Source of the DNA: Chloroflexota bacterium
GTDB lineage: Bacteria; Chloroflexota; Dehalococcoidia; DSTF01; JACRBR01
Length of the DNA: 8,280 bases
Direction of reading: 5' to 3'
NCBI GenBank assembly: GCA_016213125.1
Contig: JACRBR010000294.1
Location: forward strand, 1-8,280
The notes under the pieces were generated by a model that searched no databases, was not told where the DNA came from, and saw only the letters and a program-made list of their open reading frames with translations. A program made the translations under genes and the position numbers. Below, in pieces: positions 1-5,081 of this stretch (position 1 is its first letter; each line of letters opens with the position of its first letter).

Positions 1-786
1 GTCTACGCCATCGGCACCATGTTCGCCGGCGGCGAGGCGTACACCCTCCCCCTCCTCGATGAGAACCGCTTCCTCCCCGACCTCGAAGCCGTCCCGCACG
101 ATGTCGCATCGCGCGCGAAGGTGCTCTGGCTCAATTACCCCAACAACCCCACGGGCGCCGTCGCCGACATCGATTTCTTCGAGCGCGCCATCAGCTTCGC
201 GAAGAAGCACGACATCGCCATCTGCCACGATGGCCCCTACAGCGAGGTCGCCTACGACGAGTACGTGCCTGTCAGCTTTCTACAGGCGAAGGGCGCGATG
301 CACGTCGGCATCGAGTTCCACTCGCTCTCGAAGAGCTACAACATGACCGGCTGGCGCATCGGCATGGCCGTCGGCAACCCGAAGATCATCGACGCCCTGA
401 TGCGGGTGAAGTCGAACATCGACTCCGGCCAGTCGCAGGCGATCCAGCAGATGGCGATCGCGGCCCTCAACGGCCCGCAGGACTGCATCGACGAGCACAA
501 CGCCATCTACCAGCGGCGCCGCGACAAGGTCGTCGAGGCGCTCCGCAAGCAGGGCATCCAGGTGACGCCGCCGAAGGCCAGCCACTACGTTTGGGCAAAG
601 GTCCCCGCCGGCATGACCTCCGCGCAGTTCGCCGAGCGTCTGCTCGACGAGGCCGCCGTCATCGTCACCCCCGGCAACGGCTACGGCGAGCACGGTGAAG
701 GCTACGTCCGCCTCTCCCTCACCCTCCCCGACGACCGCGTCGACGAAGGCCTCCGCCGCATCGCCTCCGTCCCCGCCCTGGCCTAG
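1..786 (+). CDS. dapL: LL-diaminopimelate aminotransferase-type class I/II aminotransferase, 5'-truncated
   Basis: This is a PLP-dependent fold-type I aminotransferase whose reading frame is open from base 1, so the start lies left of the window. About 261 residues are present of the 385-400 usual in the family. Numbering from base 1, the visible motifs are the PNNPTG loop (47-52), the PLP-ring aspartate and tyrosine in CHDGPYSE (D77, Y80), the Schiff-base lysine in SLSKSYNMTGWR (K111), and the arginine in YVRLSLTLP (R237) that binds the substrate carboxylate. The sequence around DGPYSEVAYDEYVPVSFLQ is typical of DapL-like enzymes, which convert tetrahydrodipicolinate to LL-diaminopimelate in one step of lysine and cell-wall synthesis. 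That substrate is inferred from family resemblance; another class I aminotransferase (for example alanine or aspartate type) is possible. The stop is TAG at 784-786. No partner gene follows on this strand. Confidence 0.85.
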   Translation, partial: VYAIGTMFAGGEAYTLPLLDENRFLPDLEAVPHDVASRAKVLWLNYPNNPTGAVADIDFFERAISFAKKHDIAICHDGPYSEVAYDEYVPVSFLQAKGAMHVGIEFHSLSKSYNMTGWRIGMAVGNPKIIDALMRVKSNIDSGQSQAIQQMAIAALNGPQDCIDEHNAIYQRRRDKVVEALRKQGIQVTPPKASHYVWAKVPAGMTSAQFAERLLDEAAVIVTPGNGYGEHGEGYVRLSLTLPDDRVDEGLRRIASVPALA

Positions 787-810
787 CATCGACATGCGCC
801 AACCGATGTG

Positions 811-833
811 GCACAGCCGTCCCCCGGCCGTGC
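811..833 (+). terminator. Hairpin 25 nt after the aminotransferase stop, possible weak terminator
   Basis: GCACAGCCG (811-819) and CGGCCGTGC (825-833) can pair with one A/C mismatch around a TCCCC loop. No T-tract follows, so it is a weak candidate for transcript-end processing or termination rather than a textbook intrinsic terminator. Confidence 0.3.
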
Positions 834-851
834 ATTGCGCCAAATCCAGAA

Positions 852-1025
852 AAGAGGCCGCATCTCCGCGAGCTGGCCACTATTAGGAGCCAGAAAGCCT
901 CAGCGTCCTCCGCGACTCTGCGGTGACTTTGGAATACCCGCAAAGCAAGAGGCCGCATCTTGATCGACGCGGCCTCTCTTACGATCCCTAAAGAACCTCT
1001 GCGCCCTCTGTGCCTCCGCGGTGAA
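852..1025. repeat. Two degenerate copies of a composite intergenic repeat (about 80 bp each)
   Basis: Each copy starts with AAGAGGCCGCATCT (852-865 and 947-960, identical over 14 bases). It ends with a 30-base block of the form CCTCNGCGNCCTCNG followed by a GCGGTGA core (898-927 and 996-1025; 23 of 30 bases match by hand alignment). The two parts are 46 and 49 bases apart in the two copies, so the unit is duplicated as a whole and has then diverged. From memory, the 30-base block resembles an interspersed sequence common between genes of many environmental bacteria, seen in reverse as TTCACCGCRGAG-type strings. The second copy abuts the htpX stop codon at 1026-1028. Confidence 0.65.
948..977 (-). 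terminator. Terminator-like hairpin downstream of htpX, inside the second repeat copy
   Basis: AGAGGCCGC (948-956) and GCGGCCTCT (969-977) form a perfect 9-bp stem with a 12-nt loop. Read on the minus strand, the stem is followed by TGCTTTG, a poor but T-containing tail, about 50 nt beyond the htpX stop. It could end the htpX transcript. On the plus strand it is also followed by a short CTT, so it may act on both strands. Confidence 0.45.
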
Positions 1026-1880
1026 CTACACCCCGCGCCGCGCCATCTGCCGAAGCCGCGAGATCCGCTCCTCGATCGGCGGGTGCGTGCTGAACAGGTT
1101 GCTGAAGTTCTGACTGCGTACGCCCGCCAGGGGGTTCACGATGTACATGTGCGCCGTCGATGGGTTCACCTGCATCGGCCGCATCATCGCGCCCTGGTGT
1201 AGCTTCGCCAGCGCGTCCGCAAGCGCATCGGGGTCGTGCGTCGTCCGGGCGCCCGTCTTGTCCGCCTCATATTCCCGCGTCCGCGAGATCGACATCTGCA
1301 CGATGGCGGCGGCAATCGGCATCAGGATGATGGCCAGCAGCGCCAGCATGCCGTTCTCGTTGTTCCGCCGCCCGAACATCATGCCCCACATCATGCTCGT
1401 CGTGATCCACGAGATGGCTCCGGCAAGCACCGCCGCGATCGACCCGATCAGGATGTCGCGATTACCGACATGCCCCAGCTCGTGAGCCATCACGCCCTTC
1501 AGCTCGCGGTCGTCCAGCAGGTCCATGATGCCGGTCGTCGCCGCCACGACGGCATGCTTCGGGTTGCGGCCCGTCGCGAACGCGTTCGGCGAGGGGTTCT
1601 GGATCAGGTACACGTTCGGTTTCACCGGCAGTTTCGTCATCGACAGAACTTCGTCGACCACACGGTGCAGGCGCGGCGCCTCTTCAGGCGTCACTTCGTG
1701 CGCGCCCGCCATCCGCAGCGCCAGCTTGTCGCTGAACCAGTACGCCGCGAAGTTGAATACGCCCGCCAGCACGACGAAGAAGATGAGTCCCGTAAGGCCA
1801 CCCAGGAACAGGTATCCCAGTGCCCCCAGCAGGCCCGTCATCACACCCATCAGAAGCAGGGTCTTAGCAGTCGCTCCCAT
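1026..1880 (-). CDS. htpX: M48 family membrane zinc metalloprotease HtpX
   Basis: This is a 284-residue membrane-bound zinc endopeptidase that degrades misfolded or damaged membrane proteins, with its active site facing the cytoplasm in characterised relatives. Two hydrophobic segments lie at the N-terminus (about 6-28 and 30-48). The catalytic motif HELGH is at 133-137, in MAHELGHVGNRDI, where H133 and H137 bind zinc and E134 is catalytic. Two further hydrophobic stretches follow (about 144-160 and 177-196). The third zinc ligand is E203 in SRTREYEADKTGA. The family C-terminal motif FSTHPPIEERI is at 263-273. Length is normal (280-300). The ATG at 1878-1880 is preceded by a purine-rich AAGAGGAAAGAGG whose last AGAGG lies about 13 nt from the start, somewhat far. 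The gene is single and divergent from the NYN gene. Confidence 0.95.
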   Translation of the reverse strand: MGATAKTLLLMGVMTGLLGALGYLFLGGLTGLIFFVVLAGVFNFAAYWFSDKLALRMAGAHEVTPEEAPRLHRVVDEVLSMTKLPVKPNVYLIQNPSPNAFATGRNPKHAVVAATTGIMDLLDDRELKGVMAHELGHVGNRDILIGSIAAVLAGAISWITTSMMWGMMFGRRNNENGMLALLAIILMPIAAAIVQMSISRTREYEADKTGARTTHDPDALADALAKLHQGAMMRPMQVNPSTAHMYIVNPLAGVRSQNFSNLFSTHPPIEERISRLRQMARRGV

Positions 1881-1906
1881 CTCGGTTTCTGTACCTCTTT
1901 CCTCTT

Positions 1907-1928
1907 CAGCCGGTGAATCATCCGGCTG
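1907..1928. promoter_or_regulatory. Perfect inverted repeat at the predicted htpX transcription start
   Basis: CAGCCGG (1907-1913) and CCGGCTG (1922-1928) are perfect 7-base inverted arms around an 8-base spacer. On the minus strand the repeat begins 5 nt after the candidate -10 box and ends just before the purine-rich ribosome binding region. It could be an operator over the start site or a hairpin in the 5' leader. Which one cannot be decided from sequence. Confidence 0.5.
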
Positions 1929-1933
1929 CTTCC

Positions 1934-1942
1934 ATCATATCA
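1934..1942 (-). promoter_or_regulatory. Extended -10 promoter element for htpX
   Basis: Read on the minus strand the bases are TGATATGAT, which is TGN plus a TATGAT box (5 of 6 to TATAAT). The expected start is about 1926-1928, giving a leader of about 47 nt before the ATG at 1880. I see no good -35 at normal spacing, which is compatible with an extended -10 promoter. Confidence 0.5.
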
Positions 1943-1994
1943 TTCGCCCGCCAGCCCACTCCCCGATCAGTTTCCAACCCGTTACGCCCGTCGT

Positions 1995-2057
1995 TTCGCG
2001 CTTCCCGTCTCCCGATTCCATCCTCCCTCTTCCGACGTCCCTCTTCCCATCTCCGTC
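1995..2057. repeat. Degenerate heptanucleotide tandem repeat, pyrimidine-rich on the + strand
   Basis: Cut into sevens from 2002, eight units in a row read TTCCCGT, CTCCCGA, TTCCATC, CTCCCTC, TTCCGAC, GTCCCTC, TTCCCAT, CTCCGTC. Positions 2-4 (TCC) are identical in all eight, and the unit before (1995-2001, TTCGCGC) partly fits. The strand bias to C and T continues to about 2085 with phase lost. It lies between the two divergent promoters and codes for nothing convincing. Confidence 0.65.
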
Positions 2058-2094
2058 GCACTCCCCACCTCCGCCACTCACCTCCAACCGCCCG

Positions 2095-2103
2095 TGCTAC
2101 CAT
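2095..2103 (+). promoter_or_regulatory. Extended -10 promoter element for the NYN gene
   Basis: TGCTACCAT fits TGN plus a TANNAT box. The expected start is near 2110, leaving a leader of about 26 nt that carries the ribosome binding site GGAAAGGAG (2122-2130). The same TGCTACCATC string precedes the lipoprotein gene at 3728-3737, which supports it as a promoter element of this genome. Confidence 0.45.
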
Positions 2104-2135
2104 CCCCGTGCGGTTCTGGGCGGAAAGGAGCGCCT

Positions 2136-3044
2136 ATGCAGGGAGCCCTCACAGGAGAAGTTGGCCTCTTTATTGATCTTGAAAACATCAGATACAGCTA
2201 TCTCAACGTCTATCACATCGAACCAGACATCGCATCGTTCATTGAAAAAGCCCGCAAACACGGGAGAGTCTCAGTAGCCCTAGCCTACGCCGACTTCAGC
2301 GAGCATCCGCAGTGGGTGCGCCGCGCCCTCGACGTCGCTGGCATCGCCGCGCGCGACATCCCCGTGCGCCGCTTCGTCCGCGAGGGACAGGATCGCCTTA
2401 AGTCCAGCGCCGATCTCCACATGCTCATGGACATCATGGAGACCGCTCTCGACCGTCCACAGGTCTCCACCTACATCCTCATGACCGGCGACTCCGACTA
2501 CATCCGCGTCGTCACCTGGATCAAGAACCGCTTCGAGAAGCGCGTCATCCTCTCCGGCGTCCCCGGCACCATATCCGTCGATCTCGTCGCCGCTGCCGGC
2601 GAGGCCGATCACCTCGAGGCCGGCGAGGGCACACCGACGGACGCCCTCATGTCCTCCGTCGAGGCCATCACGCTCATGATGAAGCGCACGACGCCTCCCA
2701 CCGGCTTCTGGACCATCAAGCTCATCGACCAGTGGGCCCGCGACAACCGCAACGGCGTTCCCGGCTCCGACCCCGACAAGTCGAACGCCATCTCCTACAT
2801 GCTCCGCAACGGCCTCATGCGCCGCTACAAGACCGTCACCGACGTCCGCGAGGTCACCATCAGCGAGCTCGACGAGACCAACCCCGCGGTCCGCGACCTC
2901 ATCATCGCCGTCGGCCTCGACCTCAACCCCACCCCGGTTCGCTGCCCCGCCTGCAACGAATGCTGCACCGTCGAAGCGTCGGTGTGCTCCTGCTGCGGCG
3001 AGACCATCACCATCTCCTGGACCGACGGCCCATCCGAGGCGTGA
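2136..3044 (+). CDS. NYN-domain (LabA/DUF88-like) protein with C-terminal zinc ribbon
   Basis: This is a 302-residue protein. Residues 8-160 form a NYN (PIN-like) domain, a fold that in studied relatives cuts or binds RNA. The candidate metal-binding acids are D14 in GLFIDLENI, D93 and D99 in SADLHMLMDI, and D119/D121 in MTGDSDYIRV. Residues 168-245, with FWTIKLIDQWARDN and SYMLRNGLMRRY, look like a small helical winged-helix-type module; this is a guess from pattern. Residues 270-287 hold seven cysteines, with CPAC (270-273) and CSCC (284-287) forming a likely zinc ribbon. Start choice: the ATG at 2136 has GGAAAGGAG with 5 nt of spacing, whereas an in-frame start at 2094 lies on the promoter. 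The first ~48 codons are AT-richer than the rest. The RNA target and role are unknown. Confidence 0.8.
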   Translation: MQGALTGEVGLFIDLENIRYSYLNVYHIEPDIASFIEKARKHGRVSVALAYADFSEHPQWVRRALDVAGIAARDIPVRRFVREGQDRLKSSADLHMLMDIMETALDRPQVSTYILMTGDSDYIRVVTWIKNRFEKRVILSGVPGTISVDLVAAAGEADHLEAGEGTPTDALMSSVEAITLMMKRTTPPTGFWTIKLIDQWARDNRNGVPGSDPDKSNAISYMLRNGLMRRYKTVTDVREVTISELDETNPAVRDLIIAVGLDLNPTPVRCPACNECCTVEASVCSCCGETITISWTDGPSEA

Positions 3045-3189
3045 AGCCCTGCGCCGGCATCATCGCGACATCCTCGCCGAATCCGACGCTGTCCTGGCGC
3101 CTCCGCTCGTAAAGCCTCCGTTCCCCAGCTACTGAGAGACGCCGCCGGTGCCGATCCTCACTCGGTCTATCTTCGAGGAGGACGCAACC
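3045..3189 (+). other. 145-bp intergenic gap with no clear promoter
   Basis: The only supported signal is the ribosome binding site GAGGAGG just before 3190. A TATCTT box near 3170 could serve as a -10, but it has no convincing -35 or TG extension. No terminator-like hairpin with a T-tract is visible after the NYN stop, so read-through from the NYN gene is possible. Confidence 0.35.
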
Positions 3190-3666
3190 ATGGATCTCAA
3201 GACGATCGAGCAGGAGCTGGGCGAGCCTGTGACCGAGTCGTTCCCGGCCATGTCGAAGGGCTACGGCAAGAAAATCACCGCGCGGTCGAGCGGCCTCGCC
3301 ATAGGCGGGCTGGTCGGATTCGCCGCGGCGAAGGTCATCGAGAAGAAGCTGTCGAAGGACACCGACGGCGAGCACGCCCCCGCGGGCATCGAGGGCGAGG
3401 TCTACGTCGCCCTCACACCGAACTGGCTGGCCATCTGCGAGCACAAACGCGGCGTCCTCAAGTCCTCGGTCGGCGAGCTGCGCGCGAAGATCGAGCGCTC
3501 GCAGATCACCGCCTGCCGCATCGAGCCGAAGAAGTTCAGCTTCAGCCCCATCACCATCGAGACCACCGACGGCACGTCGTGCGAGCTGGAGGTGGCCATG
3601 GCCCACAAAGGCAAGGCCCAGAAGGTCGTGGAGGCGCTGGCCGCGCCGGGGCGGGCGGCGGCGTAG
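3190..3666 (+). CDS. Hypothetical protein with glycine-rich hydrophobic segment and PH-like domain
   Basis: This is a 158-residue protein that I do not recognise by name. Residues 1-30 are polar. Residues 34-50 (SGLAIGGLVGFAAAKVI) are hydrophobic with small residues spaced like a glycine zipper, so it could lie in or against a membrane, though the segment is short. Residues 68-150 alternate as beta-strands (EVYVALTPNWLAICEH, then SPITIETTDGTSCELEVAM) and close with a helix (KAQKVVEALAA), an order seen in bacterial PH-like domains. Start choice: the ATG at 3190 follows GAGGAGG at about 8 nt, while a GTG at 3148 in the same frame has no comparable site. It follows the NYN gene by 145 bp on the same strand, so co-transcription is possible but unproven. 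Function is unknown. Confidence 0.75.
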   Translation: MDLKTIEQELGEPVTESFPAMSKGYGKKITARSSGLAIGGLVGFAAAKVIEKKLSKDTDGEHAPAGIEGEVYVALTPNWLAICEHKRGVLKSSVGELRAKIERSQITACRIEPKKFSFSPITIETTDGTSCELEVAMAHKGKAQKVVEALAAPGRAAA

Positions 3667-3681
3667 TGCGCCCAGAGTTTT
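3653..3681 (+). terminator. Weak terminator-like hairpin at the end of the PH-like gene
   Basis: GGGCG (3653-3657) can pair with CGCCC (3669-3673) across the stop codon, followed by AGAGTTTT (3674-3681). The stem is only 5 bp with an 11-nt loop, so support is limited. Confidence 0.25.
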
Positions 3682-3727
3682 CTCAGCGAAATAGCAGCCA
3701 TTTGTCAGACGAAAGCGGAGCCGCGCT

Positions 3728-3737
3728 GCTACCATCT
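3728..3737 (+). promoter_or_regulatory. Extended -10 element directly before the lipoprotein start, suggesting a leaderless mRNA
   Basis: TGCTACCATC repeats the string found before the NYN gene (2095-2104). The TACCAT box ends at 3735, so transcription would begin about 6-7 nt later, at or beside the GTG start codon at 3742. No Shine-Dalgarno sequence precedes that GTG at usable distance. TTGTCA at 3702-3707 resembles a -35 but sits 22 nt away, longer than usual. Confidence 0.45.
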
Positions 3738-3741
3738 CTGC

Positions 3742-5066
3742 GTGACGCGCATAGGCTTCATCCTGCTTCTCTCACTGGCGCTGGCCGGATGCCGTAGGGG
3801 AACGGGCAGCGACGCCACACCGACGATAGCCGCCACGAGTGCGACGCCAGCGGCGCCCCCCGCTGCCGCGTCGAATGCAGGTCTTCCTTACAGCCTCGTG
3901 CCGCCCGGGTGGACGCTCGATGGTTGGGACATGAGCAGCGACGGTAAGTACGTCGTTATCGGTATCAGCGGCCGCAGCCACGGGCCACCTTGCCACAACA
4001 CGTGGCGCCACGGTTGAGCTTCACGTCGATCTTCCAACGAAGAGAAGACCATGACTTTGCCGAGGCCGTAAGAGTCGGCATGCTGCTGGAATCAGCCTCG
4101 ATCCTTAACGGAACGCTGGATCCTGACGATGATGGGCGTCGTGTGCTCCGGCTCGAGGTCGAGTCAGGCCGCGGCGTATTGATCGAGTTAGACGATCGTT
4201 CTGGCTTGGTGCGAGTGGCACGCACCGGGCCCGATGCGAGCACGCCCACCGAGGCATACCCGCGGAACCCGGAAGATTCGATTGATGTTGTGCCAAGTCG
4301 GTGGGGTACCCCGACCGGAGCGCCCTTCCTCGTTCTGCCTGCCGGGACCGTTCCGATTGGAGTGGAGGTGGAATCGGCGGTTTGGTCAGCGGATCATCGT
4401 TTCGTAGCCGTCTTGACGCGCCTCCCACACGGCACGCTGTCGATCTATGAGGTGGCAGATGGAGTTCCGCACGAGCTGTGGCGGGAAGCAAACATGGGAC
4501 TGTCGATGGAATCAGACTTGTCCTTCAAGGACCTGAACGCGGACGGAAGCTTAGAGGTCGTGTACCGAGCACTGTCGGGCAACTTTTGGATGAGTGCGGC
4601 CGAACTGGCCGTCAGCGTGTGGCCTGATTCCACTGTTAGCGATCTGCCGTTTGTGCTGCCGATCGAAAGAAGCTCACCGGATCGTCCGGAAGACCTCGAT
4701 GGCGATGGCGTGTATGAGTGGTGGGCTGCGGATGCTTCATGGGAGTCGCGAGCGTTCGCCCATGCATACTCGCCGATATCATGGTTCGTTCTGGCATGGA
4801 ACGGCGAAGCATACGTCGACGCATCGTCGCGATTCGGTAGTAACATCGTGGGGCGCGGGGAAGCGTCTCAGGGCAGCTATCGCAGCCTCCCCCTCGCGGT
4901 CTTACTCAGGCGCTTTCTAGATCTCTGTAATGCCCAGCGATTTGACGAGGCGCACGCCGTGCTCGCCGAGATTCGCTCGATGGAAACATCAGATGACTCG
5001 ATCGGGTCGAAGGAGTCCGTGCTCGCCGGCCTGACGAGCGATGCCGATCGTCCCTACTGCCACTAG
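3742..5066 (+). pseudogene. Putative lipoprotein with WD/FG-GAP-like motifs, split by a frameshift
   Basis: The first part, from the GTG at 3742, encodes a lipoprotein signal (MTRIGFILLLSLALAGC, lipobox LALAGC with C17 as lipid anchor), an Ala/Pro/Thr/Ser-rich linker and a propeller-like motif WDMSSDGKYVVIGI, then stops at 4015-4017. The second part, open in another frame from 3948 to the TAG at 5064-5066, has no signal peptide or good ribosome binding site but continues with SAVWSADHRFVAVL, DLNADGSLEVV and DLDGDGVYEWW, the last two like FG-GAP/calcium-loop repeats. One missing base (or two extra) between about 3948 and 4014 would join them into roughly 441 residues exported and anchored outside the membrane. 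Codon use is more relaxed than in its neighbours. It could be a decayed gene, a sequencing error or, less likely, two proteins. Ligand and role are unknown. It converges on the VWA gene with a 15-nt gap. Confidence 0.65.
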
Positions 5067-5081
5067 CCCCGCAAGGAACGC

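Noticed and set aside
280..843. Minus-strand open frame (187 codons) opposite the aminotransferase
   Set aside because: The plus strand shows unmistakable PLP-enzyme motifs throughout this stretch; the minus frame is Asp/Val/Gly/Arg low-complexity.
852..1025. CRISPR array made of the repeated blocks
   Set aside because: Only two diverged copies with mismatches, no constant repeat plus unique spacer pattern, and no cas genes nearby.
2094..2135. Upstream in-frame start for the NYN protein
   Set aside because: It would translate the extended -10 and the ribosome binding site; the ATG at 2136 has an ideal GGAAAGGAG spacing and begins right before the domain.
1236..2277. Plus-strand open frames running over htpX and the divergent intergenic region
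   Set aside because: They are antisense to a clear HtpX coding sequence and continue through the pyrimidine-rich heptad tract as Ser/Pro-rich translation with no motif.
3148..3189. GTG start upstream of the PH-like protein
   Set aside because: No ribosome binding site before it, whereas the ATG at 3190 is preceded by GAGGAGG at about 8 nt.
3007..3735. Minus-strand open frame (242 codons) over the PH-like gene
   Set aside because: Arg/Leu/Gly/Ala-rich shadow of the plus-strand gene, which has a strong AGGAGG site and sensible protein sequence.
3948..4014. Programmed ribosomal frameshift in the lipoprotein gene
   Set aside because: No X XXY YYZ-type heptamer or homopolymer run and no obvious stimulatory hairpin in the overlap; decay or sequence error is simpler.
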